Assembly (NCBI RefSeq): GCF_964340395.1
Contig: NC_135554.1
Coordinates: forward strand, 16,838,092-16,902,091
Direction of reading: 5' to 3'
Origin: Glandiceps talaboti
Taxonomy: Eukaryota > Hemichordata > Enteropneusta > Spengelidae
Length of the DNA: 64,000 nucleotides
The translations under genes were made by a program, and so were the position numbers. Positions within the stretch are counted from its first letter, which is position 1; each line of letters opens with the position of its first letter. Positions 38,301 to 64,000 of this stretch are shown here, piece by piece. Under the pieces are notes generated by a model. The model was not told the origin of the DNA and made no database searches. It worked only from the letters and a program-made list of their open reading frames with translations.

Positions 38301-39084
38301 TGTTACATTAGGTATTACTATTAGGATGGTGTAGAATGGGACAATGTTAGAATCTAGTCTCAACCTACTCCATCTACAAGCAGGGGATAGTCATTTAGAT
38401 ATAGCAGGACCATGGACAGTACCCAATAATTGTGGTACATGAGTAGCCCTGCTTTCAGATGGCATACAACACTCGTTTCTGCCAATGTCCTTATAAGGAC
38501 ATGATACAGATTGAAATTGAGGAAAGGGACATTGCTAAAATCGAATCCTGTTTGAAGTTTGATTGATATGTTCTGACTATTACGGTACAATGGCACGGCA
38601 ATTGTGGGATCAGGCAGCAGTAAGATCTGAACTGGTGGAATGCCAAAATCACAAAATAATGTTACACCGTATGTAATTATTTTGTAAACTGTATGATTTA
38701 CCTAGCTATGCCTATGACATATTGTTATGCAATAATTTGAATAAAGATCGAATTGGTAATACAGTGAACCCAAGTAAAGTGCAACCCTTCCCTAATTCCA
38801 TTTTCTAAAATATGCCCCCCCCCCCAACCGATTTGTTAAAAGTGCCCCGTCCCCATTCCCTCCCCTGTGTAATTACTGATGGCTCCCTTGGCCTTGCAGG
38901 ACTAAAACAAGGTTGGGCTAGCTGGCGATGAACAGGAACATCGCATCGGTAAATATCAAAAATAACTATAATACATGATATAAATAGAATCTGACGTTAT
39001 TATTTGCGGTATGAAAATGCGAGCTAGGTTAAAATCTGACCTGTATTCTCTGGTATCATTCGGAGATTTCACAACCTCCTCCAT
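19214..39084 (-). CDS. NRDC: Nardilysin (M16 zinc metallopeptidase), complete
   Basis: Nardilysin is an M16A metallopeptidase, with NRDC of vertebrates as the reference, that cuts before arginine in dibasic sites. Twenty-seven exons join in phase: 39084-39041, 37653-37380, 36934-36853, 36310-36210, 35445-35319, 34381-34286, 33630-33508, 32751-32694, 32303-32230, 31976-31907, 31419-31342, 30901-30781, 30035-29977, 29426-29372, 28594-28490, 28203-28047, 27200-27150, 26652-26533, 25521-25319, 24820-24693, 24150-23991, 23140-22922, 21749-21697, 20853-20770, 20534-20327, 19939-19844, 19546-19214. The product is 1092 aa. The start ATG (39084-39082) gives MEEVVKSPNDTREY, which aligns with the EIVKSPSDPKQY segment of the human protein. 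An acidic insert follows (about residues 41-92), then HFLEH (129-133), and a glutamate at residue 210, spaced as the third zinc ligand in insulin-degrading enzyme. The C-terminus FPVSKLDH is lineage-specific. No exon is missing relative to the human order. There is no mitochondrial-type leader. Confidence 0.97.
21138..21455. repeat. ~68-bp tandem repeat in NRDC intron
   Basis: About five copies of GGGGTCAAAATAGAACAAGA..AGGTCCA..TTATTCTCAGGACCTG plus TGATAACATTTTACCTCATA fill part of the intron 20854-21696. Confidence 0.9.
22586..22860. repeat. ~31-bp minisatellite in NRDC intron
   Basis: About nine degenerate copies of CTTCTAGTGCCCTCATAGCC..AGGCAATATGT lie in the intron 21750-22921 and end about 60 bp from the next exon's donor. 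Confidence 0.9.
23309..23412. repeat. T/G-rich low-complexity tract
   Basis: Runs of T and G with GTT trinucleotide repeats lie in an NRDC intron. On the transcribed strand this is an A/C-rich tract. Confidence 0.85.
24990..25118. repeat. 39-bp tandem repeat in NRDC intron
   Basis: About three copies of TACATTGGAAAGCTAGCAAT..AGAGAAATAGAGGGCGCTA. The unit length is a multiple of three, so an open frame runs across it, but there is no coding support. Confidence 0.85.
26213..26360. repeat. (GT)n-(GTAT)n-(GTAC)n compound microsatellite
   Basis: About 33 GT units pass into ATGT and then ACGT units in the NRDC intron 25522-26532. Confidence 0.97.
27469..27856. mobile_element. Possible inverted-repeat element
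   Basis: GGCCTAAAAGAAATTGTGTG at 27469 is answered at 27856 by the diverged reverse complement (read on the minus strand as GGCCTAAAATAAAAATTGCC). The arms are weaker than in the other elements, and the core is T/A-rich with an A run. It may be the same broad class as 15079-15432. Confidence 0.45.
29600..29785. mobile_element. MITE-like element, family B, truncated copy 2
   Basis: It shares with 18350-18556 the order ATCAACTTATCAACATCTCA, TACAGAACCTGTTATC, GTGTGAAA-type, AAATGAAGTTCAG, CCCTAAACGAACCAAG, and ends GTTTGTGTGACATTG. The left inverted arm is missing. It lies in the NRDC intron 29427-29976. Confidence 0.75.
31036..31170. repeat. G-rich tract with a short GTATGTAGGGGGAGGGCAGTG duplication
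   Basis: A poly-G run (31037-31053) is followed by two copies of a GGGGGAGGGCAGTGA-containing unit about 29 bp apart. It lies in the NRDC intron 30902-31341. Confidence 0.75.
34061..34318 (-). repeat. 38-40 bp minisatellite built from an NRDC exon end and its donor
   Basis: Seven copies occur of CCACATAAATTTCCCCATAG followed by GATGTCCATATACTTACC (plus strand). Read on the minus strand, each copy is the codons for GHPMGKFMW followed by GTAAGTATAT or a decayed form. Copy 7 is the true end of the 34381-34286 exon and its donor (34285-34280). Perfect decoy GTAAGT donors occur at 34207-34202, 34169-34164 and 34091-34086. Confidence 0.92.
34806..35279. repeat. 21-bp minisatellite in NRDC intron
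   Basis: About 22 copies of ATACAATGTCTGGTTCCCTGG with small variants end about 40 bp before the donor end of exon 35445-35319. Because 21 is a multiple of three and the unit has no stops, frames stay open on both strands (heptapeptide DTMSGSL on +). This is non-coding by context. Confidence 0.95.
35690..36025 (+). mobile_element. tRNA-derived SINE, copy 1
   Basis: It has a 5' A-box-like TGGCTAGGTGG (35699-35709), a CAGCAAATTGCAG segment, and then a body with AGTCCTTGGGCAAGA, AACCAAGATTGTGCC and CAACCCAGCTGTATAATTGG, GACCTGGTAGGAT. The body is shared with copy 2 at 36400-36605. It lies in the NRDC intron 35446-36209, antisense to the gene. SINE class is inferred from the tRNA-like head and repeated body. 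Confidence 0.75.
36400..36605 (+). mobile_element. tRNA-derived SINE, copy 2
   Basis: A B-box-like GGTTCAAGCCT (36455-36465) is followed by the same body as copy 1: AGTCCTTGGGCAAGAG, CAACCCAGCTGTATAATTGG and TACCTGGTAGGAT. It is shorter at the 3' end than copy 1. It lies in the NRDC intron 36311-36852. Confidence 0.78.
36853..36934 (-). other. NRDC: NRDC exon 3 with the zinc-binding HFLEH motif
   Basis: This exon encodes AAAALCVGIGSFSDP...GLAHFLEH. HFLEH is at 36868-36854 (residues 129-133): the two histidines bind zinc and the glutamate is the catalytic base of inverted HxxEH (M16) peptidases. The exon splits the following methionine codon. Confidence 0.95.
37380..37653 (-). other. NRDC: NRDC exon 2 with the acidic domain
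   Basis: This one exon encodes RVIKLENGLTAMLISDL and then a stretch of about 50 residues dominated by Asp and Glu, ending in basic RKKK. The acidic insert separates nardilysins from insulin-degrading enzyme, and in the mammalian enzyme it is linked to polyamine and partner binding. The GAT/GAA/GAG coding makes the + strand TCATCNTC-rich. Confidence 0.92.
37856..38270. mobile_element. Foldback/hAT-like MITE with repeated CCAACTCGGCCCA arms
   Basis: This 415-bp element is flanked by an exact 8-bp duplication GACTACAA (37848-37855 and 38271-38278), the size made by hAT-type transposases. The left arm carries six copies of CCAACTCGGCCCA (one diverged) at 16-21 bp spacing. The right arm carries three inverted copies TGGGCCGAGTTGG. 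The core is AT-rich without coding capacity. It sits in NRDC intron 1. Confidence 0.88.
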
Positions 39085-39230
39085 TCTTTTGACACTTTAC
39101 AGCTGGACACAGACACCGGCTTGAGGCTAGACATGTGAGGCTTCGTGCCGGTATATTGTAAGAGAAGATTTGATTGGTTTACAGAAGAAAAGACGGTCCA
39201 ATTAGAATTGGTGTTATATAGGTTAACAAA
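39085..39230. promoter_or_regulatory. Head-to-head promoter region of NRDC and the SLC17-like gene
   Basis: Only about 150 bp separate the NRDC start codon from a likely first exon of the + strand gene. It holds an inverted CCAAT box (GATTGG, 39172-39177), a CCAAT (39198-39202) and CAAAATGGCG (39226-39235), which resembles the YY1 site often found just downstream of TATA-less starts. No TATA box is obvious on the NRDC side. Bidirectional use is inferred from the geometry. Confidence 0.6.
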
Positions 39231-39340
39231 ATGGCGACGATGATCTCGCCTCTCGGTCGTCTGTGAATTTGTTTTCGTCGCAGCATCACAGCATCGCAGA
39301 GAACAGTGTAATTTTGGTTACTGTTATAATCGAAGGCAAG
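39231..39340 (+). other. Probable 5'UTR exon 1 of the SLC17-like gene
   Basis: The stretch ends AAGGCAAG|GTAAGATTG, a strong donor at 39341. An acceptor TTTACAG at 40371 opens the exon that holds the start codon at 40574. It contains a 12-codon upstream frame (ATG at 39231, TGA at 39264-39266). The transcription start is not defined. Confidence 0.55.
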
Positions 39341-40371
39341 GTAAGATTGTTTAGACCCTCAGAATTATGTTTTTCCGTTACATTTTAAGGTTTGACTGCT
39401 ATGAAATCAGTACCTGTTCATTTCATTGGTTACGCACTATTCAACATGTTCAATGCGTTTACAACCATTCATATGTAAATTATGGTACCTGATATGTTGG
39501 TCTCATTGCTTTGACGTTGACCTCGTATTTAATCGTACAATTTACAAAAGTTTTAGCAGTGAATGTATGTTCAGGTTTCCATTGTCATTTCACATCAAGG
39601 GATATCGTAGATCTATTTGCTTAGTGCATTAGTTTATTTCTTATATATTATTAATAATAATATTATCCACCCACGGTACCGGGGCATTGAGCGAAATACC
39701 CTCTGTAACATGTATAGCCCGGCCGATGACATTTGTAAGGGAGGTCAATTTGATATCTGCATGGACATGACCAAAGTAGAATAACGCCATATGTTGCATG
39801 CTGTGCAGCATGTGAGGACATTGCACCTTTAGTTTAGATTACGTGAGTGGCAATCGTAGGGATACTTTTGTTTTTCTTCTCAAGAATGTACTAGTACTAT
39901 ATACTGCTACTACTATTATACTAGTACTATATACTGCTACTACTACTATACTACTAGTACTAGTAGTAATAGTGTAACATCACTTTACAACATATCCACT
40001 GAAAATGGTTAGAATTGCAATTATTAATTAGACAGTCTGTCTGTCATGTATCTAGGTACACAACAACCAATGTTGGTACATGTACATGTATGATACAGCG
40101 ATCACATTAAAATGTCTATAACTTCATTATTTAGAGTTTTATTTAGTATTACTGGTAATAGTAAATTTTAAATTGAGATTTGGGGGGGGGGGGGGTTTAT
40201 TTAGTTACATGTATATATTGCACCATACTGCTAGTGCTACACAAAGACGAGACGAGACTATTTCATAACAATTTCCTCATCATATATTAATAAACAAATG
40301 AATGCATACTTAAAAACTTAAAATAAATCAACATAATTATTTTATCTTTTGTCATTTTTTGTCATTTACAG
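39341..40371 (+). other. 5'UTR intron with microsatellites
   Basis: No coding exon is recognised. It has an irregular TACTAGTACTATATACTGC repeat at 39888-39972 and a poly-G run near 40183. The second 5'UTR exon (40372-40573) holds a (AACAAC)n run and several short upstream frames. Confidence 0.5.
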
Positions 40372-40573
40372 GGTAACTACAAAGCCTTTGGAAATGGAAA
40401 CGTAATGTAAACAAAGTATCAACAATAACAACAACAACAACAACAACAACATGATGATGTGTATTGCATAAAAGTCGGATCAGAAAAGAACAGAATCTCC
40501 TGTATTTTATGCACTAGACTCTACTTGTGTTGTACATTGGACCTAAAGATCATCATCATCTGTATAGACAAAA

Positions 40574-43500
40574 ATGTTTACTTTCAGCAAGACTTCAAAG
40601 GTTGTTGCCTTGTGTTCCCTAGCTAATTTCATAAATGCTGCAGATCGTGTCATCATGCCGATAGCTGTTGTACCAATGTCGGATCAATTCAAATGGAGCA
40701 TGCAGAAACAAGGCTGGGTTCTTAGTTCATTTGCATTTGGTTATATTAGCAGCCAGGTAAGGACACAGTGTCTTCAGTTTTTTTACAGTATGAAAACCAG
40801 AGAGTGATTTCTGATTACCGAAAATTTTGAAAGATTGTGATTGATTTAAACTCTTCTAATCCGTGCATGATACAGTGTATATGTACATGTCAATGAAATG
40901 ACTTTAAGTTTAACATTACAACTAATGTGGCTTAATAACGCGTCAACTCTACCCACTCCCATGTGTGAAATCTTTCCAGTGCAACATAGACAAATTTATG
41001 CATGTACATGTTCTTAAATGAATTTTGGAATTGGGGATTAGGAATGGCAGATTCTTTCAAACAAGGCACAGCGGTGACATATTATATGGGACATATATAC
41101 GCAATGTTGTTTTGCGACATCATTTGACCGAATATGGCCATATTTGTTGTCAAAAATCACAATTTAATGCATAACTCAAAAATTGATACAGTAGATGACA
41201 TTCAAGTGTCTACACCCATATTATCAGATGCAAGCTTTAAAACTGTCCAAGATTGAATATTTCCTATCTATATAATTCATTTTCAGATAATTGGAGGCCG
41301 TACAGCCCAGAGGTTTGGTGGTAAAATCACACTAGGTATAGCAGTATTAGTATGGTCACTAGCAACGTTCTTTACGCCATTTTTTGGACCATATAGCGGA
41401 CTGGTCATTCTGTCCAGAATAATTCTGGGTTTTGCCGAAGGTTTTTGTTTACCAACTATTTACCATATATTTTCACTGTGTATCACAGTAGAGGAAAGAT
41501 CACGAGCATTTGGTTACTTGGTGGCTTCAGGATCTGTGGGACAAACTATTGCTGCAGTGGTAAGTCGGCTAAAGAACTCATCAGATTGTAGCCTAGAAAA
41601 TTGTTGCCACATCTTTCCATAAACAGTTGAAACATAGACTCTCCACCAACCATCTTTCTATGCCTTTTGTCAGAGAATTGTTATTCAAGACAAATATACT
41701 AATTGATACAGACTTTATTACTTGTTGCTTGCATACTCCTGCCTACAGATTTAAATGGGGGGGGGGGGGGTCCTTGTAACACAGAAGAGAAAGTATAAAG
41801 AAAGTGAATTTTAAGAAATTCCTATGAATGAAGAATGACAATTTTGCTAAGGTATAGAAACTTCCCAGGGCCTAATGTTAACGTTTGTCTCGGTATATGA
41901 TGTCTCTGTCTGTATATCCTGCCTTTATAACATATGATGTACCTAGAAATCAATGACCTGTACACCACCATAATATGTTCATCATGAAAGCACTATGGTG
42001 GTTCAACTTTCTACTATCCATGTTTATTTTCCTAGATCTGTCCTAGACTTCCATGGCCAATAATGTTTTATAGCTTTGGATCCATGGGAATCCTGTGGAT
42101 AGCAATCTGGGTACTTCTCTACAATGAAAACTCTACTGAAGCTGATACAGAAATGTTACTCATGCCAAAGGTATGTTTTATTTGTTTCCTATCTGTAGTC
42201 TTAAATTTGTGACAATATTCTTTTGACTCTAAGTGTTCATAGAACATTTGCTTTGTGTAGTATATCATGGTTTACTTTGGTTCACTTGTGACTTCATGTA
42301 GACAGGACACTAGTCAAGCAATGTAAATACAGGTTATTTTTTTAAATAGTGCATTGGCCGTGCTTTATAGGAATAGTGTGAAACTTTAAAGGTTGCTACA
42401 CAAGGGGAAATCATACACCTGACTATTGTATTGTCAATTTCTGTTCATTCTAAAATTAAGTTATGAGATTGGGGATTGATGAGAGGTTTTTGGGGTGTGA
42501 TTTTGCAATAGACATTTCAGCTGTTGCAACATCTCTCTGTACTTGTATTTGCACATTTGATTTTCTTTCTTTTACTTCAGGTTGATACCAGGCACTCTGT
42601 TCACTGGACAGGTTATATCTCACACAAATCATTATGGGCAATCTATGCAGCCCACTTTGCTATGAACTGGTCAAATTACATAATCTTATCCTGGCTACCC
42701 ACCTACCTAGCCAGACGATTGGGAGCAAACAGGCATGACATCAGTTTCACTGCTTTACCGTATGTTATGAACTCCTTGGTGGGAGTAGGTAAGGACTATG
42801 TAGTCATGTTACTATGGTAAAAGTGTGTGTGTGTGTGTGTGTGTGTTTGTCTGTGTGTGTGTGTATGTGTGTGCATCTCAGGTTTAAATAGCAAATGACT
42901 CTATTTACTGTTTTTAGGGGAGCACCGCTCCAGGAAAATGGAGAAATTTTCATAAACTATGGGTTCTGGAGAGTCATTTCATGATTTTACATCACCTACA
43001 ATTACTTGTGATTTCAGAGAAGCAGCCAGTTGATCTTGTGCCTTTATGGGGTATCTTTGCTGTGAGCCACAGTGCCTATAAATGTGTATTTATGAGAGAT
43101 GTTTAACACTGAAGGGAATGAAGGGAGGAGGCACTTCGGAGTCATGAATATTCATTGTTAAGCCATGAGTAATCATTTCTGCTGACTCCCATGAGGCAAT
43201 AGGGCACACAGCAAAGATGCCCAAGCTAATACCTGGCTTTTATATTTCTTTTGTGTCTATCGTCAGCTAATTCCAGCAAATTTTTACATCACTTTTGTGT
43301 CCATTTTCAGCTGCAGGTCATTATGCTGATTCTCTTATTTCGAAAAGACAATGGACAGTACTGTCTGTGAGAAGATTGATGACAACAATAGGTCTTCTAG
43401 GACCAGCTGTTTTTATTTTACTCTTTGGAAAAATGCAAAGTGTTCTTTTAGCAGTATGGTATGTGATGTTACCTTTAACGTCAATTTCATTATATTTAAT

Positions 43501-44834
43501 GAACTTAGGATGAATATTTGATGCTACATGTATTAGTCTGTTTAGTAGCTTGGTCAAGAATAGTTAAGTATAAGAAAAATGTATTCCATTATAAGTGCAA
43601 AGGCAATAAAAAAGACCTTTGCCATGCCTTTACAAAGTTGTACACTAATATTGCTGGGAGTTCAGTCTTTGTCTGAAAATGCTACTTTTGTAGGCAGACC
43701 AAGGGATGCAGGAAGGGAGAGTTGATGAATGAATTGGGTGTGTTAAATTATATAGAACAGAAAAGACAATCATGGAAACTGGATGGTTGCAACTTATGAC
43801 AAAATTCAACTTATAAGATTTCAAAAAAGGTTGACTAGTTTTTGCCTTGTTAACAGAACACCACGAGGTCAGCAACATCTGCAAAGAAAAGAGCACAAAA
43901 GTGGAAAATGAGGATAGCATTTGCTTCAACGTCACTGTGATAGAATCAAGACAATAATGAAGATCATAGTACCCAAATCTTTAGGTCTTTATTTGTCCAT
44001 TTACTAGTATCTAAGAATATACAAGATTAGACAGTGACAATCAAATAGTTATTTCAAGAGTAGATGAGGTAAGCATTGTATACACAGAGGAGGTTGAGCA
44101 TAGCTGACTTTGCAGTGTTTTGATTGTATCTTGTCTTTGTTTTGCAGTTTTGTGTCTATATCATTAGGATTGTGTGCATGTAATTCATCAGGTCACATGA
44201 GTAACCATGCCGATGTAGCACCCAACCATGCTGGTCTCACCTTTGCAGTCTCCAACACTCTGGTGAGTAAAGAGAGAGCGAGTGTGTGTCTGTGTTTGTG
44301 TCTATGTCTGTGTCTGTGTGAGATGTGTGTATGTCAGTGCTTTCTATATTTTACTTCTTTCTTCAAAATTTGAAGTCCTTGTCACTTGCAATGTTGAGAA
44401 ATTCTTTCAATGATTTGATACCCACGTTATGTTTAGTTTACCTTTGATGGCCGCTTTACGAGGAAATCCCCTTTAATAGCAATATTCATTCCCAGAGCGA
44501 AATATGAGTGACACATTGAAATAAACTCAATCCAAGGATGTTTAGACAAAATAAGGAATATTCACAAGTGCTAGTTAACTTTTTGAATGTTGTAGTTTTT
44601 ACAATGTTCTTGTTGTTATATTTGTTGTTGTTACTACCGTGTGATGCGTTATTTTGATACATATGTCTTTGCTATTTACAGGCTACGATCCCTGGAATAG
44701 CATGTGGACCAGTGACAGCAGCTATCGTTGACTACACTAACCATTGGTTTCCCGTATTTGCAACAGCATCAATAGTCAATCTAGTTGGTGCTATTATTTA
44801 CAATAGCCAAAGCTCTGCCAGTCAAGTACTGTAA
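40574..44834 (+). CDS. SLC17/PHT4-type MFS anion transporter, complete
   Basis: This is a predicted 12-helix membrane transporter of 404 aa from seven phase-consistent exons: 40574-40756, 41287-41559, 42036-42170, 42581-42788, 43311-43458, 44148-44262, 44682-44834 (TAA 44832-44834). Helix 1 holds NAADRVIMPIAVVPMSDQF, the signature place of the SLC17/plant PHT4 (ANTR) anion and Na-phosphate transporters. MFS motif A is GGRTAQRFGGK and motif B is RIILGFAEG. The second half has NWSNYIILSWLPTYL, SVRRLMTTIGLLGPA and SNHADVAPNHAGLTFAVSNT, all typical of SLC17. It resembles plant PHT4 and animal SLC17A9 (vesicular nucleotide transporter) more than the neuronal VGLUTs, but I cannot assign a substrate. 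The loop before helix 7 is short, so the protein is smaller than most SLC17 members. Confidence 0.9.
42826..42876. repeat. (GT)n microsatellite
   Basis: An interrupted GT run lies just after the donor of the 42581-42788 exon. Confidence 0.85.
42916..43225. mobile_element. MITE-like element, family A, copy 2 (right arm lost)
   Basis: It begins AGGGGAGCACCGCTCCAGG and shares TTTTCATAAACTATGGGTTC, TGGAGAGTCATTTCATGATT and TTTTACATCACCTACAATTA with the element at 5435-5766. The right half differs: GGTATCTTTGCTGTG is answered by CACAGCAAAGATGCCC at 43209-43224, forming an internal foldback. It lies in intron 42789-43310. Confidence 0.75.
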
Positions 44835-46950
44835 TCAGACTCTACTGAAATCAATATTACGTCACAACTCAGATAGTTTGGTCTTCAACAGAAACTCACT
44901 GTGTAAAGGTCATTACAAATAGACCCCTCCTGAGTTGGGTCACTCAATGTTCTCCCCTTGAAAATAATGGTAGAGTCGGTGGAAAAGAGCATAACAAAAG
45001 TATATTATGTGTGCTGTTTTATATTTCCCTATTGTTTTCAATACACCATAGGATGGCAACTTCTACTCATGGGTAGAATCCTGAATAAGGTGGAATCACG
45101 GAGAGGAACCCATTATATATATACTAGAAACTTTGTTTATAACGTGAAAAATCACAAAGAGGAATGCATTCCACCATTGGGAGGTCCTTGGAATTTGGTC
45201 AAATCACAGAGAGGAAGCCATAACACTAATATGGCCGATGGCGTGAACATTGAGTATAAGGTGAAATCACCAAGAGAACCCCCACTTTTCTATATGGCCA
45301 GGGGAGAACCCCTTTCTTTCAAATCTGAGTAATGTTCATAAGTATCTGTTGCATCCTGTATATTATAAAGTATTATGGGATGTAGTATTTTACAAGCGGC
45401 AGCAAATATTTTTGGGTCTTTCACCAACGTCTTTGTTTTTGATAGTTACTGGTAAATGAAATTTTGTCGTATCATCTGTAAGGGTATTAATTTTGATTGT
45501 GCAAACTATAATTATGTGAACCATGACAAGCTGAATCTCCTCTTGGATTTGACTTTGAATTGAGTAAAGTACAGTGCACCAGGAACACATTTGAATATAT
45601 GAAGTAATGACACTTGATTTAATCCAAAATGTACAGATTTTAATTTTAGATTGTTTCTGTGCCAACTCTTTTTAGCAAAGTATTATTATTAACTTCGGAA
45701 TAAAAATTGGAATTTCATATCACTGATATTAACAGTTTGGTAATTTTGACAGGTACATAATTGACTTTTGTGTTATTTGTAAATAGTTGATGATCACTTG
45801 ATACCCTGTCACCTCATCCCAGCAGGTTGCAGAATCCTGTCTAATGAAAGATAAATACATTTTGAATAATGAAGAGTCTTTTTGTACACATTCTGCCATT
45901 GGCTCTTTCTTCTTGCCGGTTCTCTTGAAAATCTAGAGATGTTGTTGCCATGACAGCCTTTAAAGTTAATTACTTATTGCCATTTACATTTATTTAACTT
46001 CATTACTCAAAAATCAAAAATTATTCAACTTTTAAAAAAATGTTACCATGTTGTATTTCATTTTTGGCACAGTTCAGTAGTGCGACTGAAAGGTCAACCG
46101 TTGTGGGTATTCTTCTCAGCCCTTTCCACAAGCGGCAGAAGGGGGTCTGTTTGATTACTGTTCTGCAACAAAATGTTGTTGCATCCAATGATATCACTCT
46201 GTTTCAGTTTACTGACCGCTGTATCCTGTAAAGTTGCCATCATGAAAATTACACATGTGGAGTATTAAGTTGAAAAAGTATTTGACAAAATAAACCAAGG
46301 GCTTCTATTTAACTTACACGAAAGTATCTGGTAGGTATTTATAAAAGAATGGAGGCATATCCCCTTATTCCTCCATGGTTAGAGATAGTACACGTGTGAA
46401 AAAAAAATTGGAAAGCACTTCGTCTGGACATGCGTCAGTATATAGCCCAGAGTTCAAAAAATCTCGGAACGACAATATTCAAGGCTAGCAATCGCTACGA
46501 CTACTGACTGGTTTTTCTTCTCTCAGGATGACGTTTTCTCAGCAAGAATCTAGATAGTGCTCGTTTTTGACGAATAATGAAGAATTTTTATCCGAATATC
46601 TTTTTCTTTTTTTTAATGCCTATAAGTTTACAAATTCTGATATTCTCTCACTCACTTTTTCACATCAAAGCGAATGTTGATTTCACGGTGTGCAAAAAGT
46701 ACTTCAACATTGGAAAATTGGTTTATTTTGACGGGGACACTACGAGTAGGCCAAATATTATAACTCGTGCGACATAAACTCACAAATGGGGTTATGAACT
46801 TTGACCATCGGACACCTTTTATTGTATCGTGTTGATTGCATTTTTGTAAAATATTAAATTTGATATCATCACATCTTGGACCTTGGCAGCTGAACACAGT
46901 TGAACAAAGTTATCTTATCTGTGGGGTTACAGATCAAGGCTGTCAGTCAG
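44835..46950. other. Intergenic/3'UTR between the SLC17-like and vitellogenin genes
   Basis: At 45080-45290 are four degenerate copies of a TCACNNAGAGGAANCC-containing unit (spacing about 50-80 bp). An AATAAA at 45699-45704 is a possible poly(A) signal for the transporter. The rest, to the TATA box at 46951, shows no recognisable exon or RNA gene. Confidence 0.5.
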
Positions 46951-46957
46951 TATAAAA
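46951..46957 (+). promoter_or_regulatory. TATA box of the vitellogenin-like gene
   Basis: TATAAAA lies 49 bp before the start codon (46958 to 47006). This would put the transcription start near 46980 with a 5' leader of about 25 nt. A focused TATA promoter fits a tissue- and hormone-regulated secreted yolk protein. Confidence 0.7.
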
Positions 46958-47005
46958 CACGATGCGCTTTATATGACTTCACTTGTGTTGAATTACACTT
47001 GCGAC

Positions 47006-63679
<16,674 letters not shown>

Positions 63680-64000
63680 GTTGGTTGATATGATAAATTT
63701 GTATAGCCTCGTTGTTCTACATTTTAACAACAGGCATCTGTATCCGTGGTTCTGCAATGCTCAAAATGTGTCAAAATATTGAAATAATGATTTTTCATAA
63801 CTTCTGCTTGAACAGGTATACATTATTCCCCCATATTTTTCTTCATTCGGGAGAATATGAGTGACATAGGAAGACTTGTTGTTATGTGTCGAAGACAAAA
63901 AGTGACAAAACCATTTTAAAGACTGATGAACATTGCTGTATAAAATCCAAAAACATTGGCCCATAATAAATTCAAATAAGAATATTTATGAAGCTAGCCT

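Noticed and set aside
44958-45332. 124-codon open frame downstream of the transporter
   Set aside because: It covers degenerate short repeats in the probable 3'UTR, with no domain or splice support.

Overview
This window is animal nuclear DNA. It holds AT-rich intergenic and intronic sequence, GT-AG introns of about 0.1 to 2.4 kb, many microsatellites and minisatellites, and remnants of LINEs, SINEs and inverted-repeat elements. Four protein-coding genes can be rebuilt exon by exon, and every join was checked for reading phase by hand. The gene set (glycine cleavage P-protein, nardilysin, an SLC17/PHT4-like transporter, and a vitellogenin without a visible phosvitin tract) fits a marine invertebrate. 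A non-vertebrate deuterostome is possible, but the species cannot be fixed from sequence alone.

Layout. (1) About 1-13.5 kb, + strand: the 3' 15 exons of GLDC, glycine dehydrogenase (decarboxylating); its 5' end lies outside the window. (2) 13.5-19.2 kb: convergent intergenic/3'UTR space with a 75-bp hairpin-bearing tandem repeat and two MITE-like elements. (3) 19.2-39.1 kb, - strand: a complete 27-exon nardilysin gene (predicted 1092 aa) with the zinc motif HFLEH, an acidic insert in one exon, and introns full of minisatellites, SINE copies and a foldback element with an 8-bp target duplication. (4) 39.1-39.34 kb: a short head-to-head promoter region with CCAAT boxes and a YY1-like ATGGCG element. 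(5) 40.57-44.83 kb, + strand: a 7-exon MFS anion transporter (404 aa) of the SLC17/PHT4 type. (6) 47.0 kb to beyond the window end, + strand: a vitellogenin-like large lipid transfer protein, 25 exons visible, from TATA box and signal peptide through the lipovitellin region to the start of the VWD domain. One intron carries a 5'-truncated LINE with a 280-codon open reverse-transcriptase fragment.

The genes do not form a functional pathway: mitochondrial glycine catabolism, metallopeptidase, anion transport and yolk/lipid transport are simply neighbours. I found no bacterial-type system, CRISPR array or defence island. The most unusual recurring signal is that short tandem duplications repeatedly begin inside, or border, a real exon and copy its splice site. 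Five cases duplicate a junction directly (GLDC at 4.6 and 11.5 kb, NRDC at 34.1 kb, vitellogenin at 59.7 and 61.6 kb) and a sixth copies the sequence just upstream of an acceptor (52.4 kb). These create arrays of decoy splice sites and one truncated pseudo-exon.
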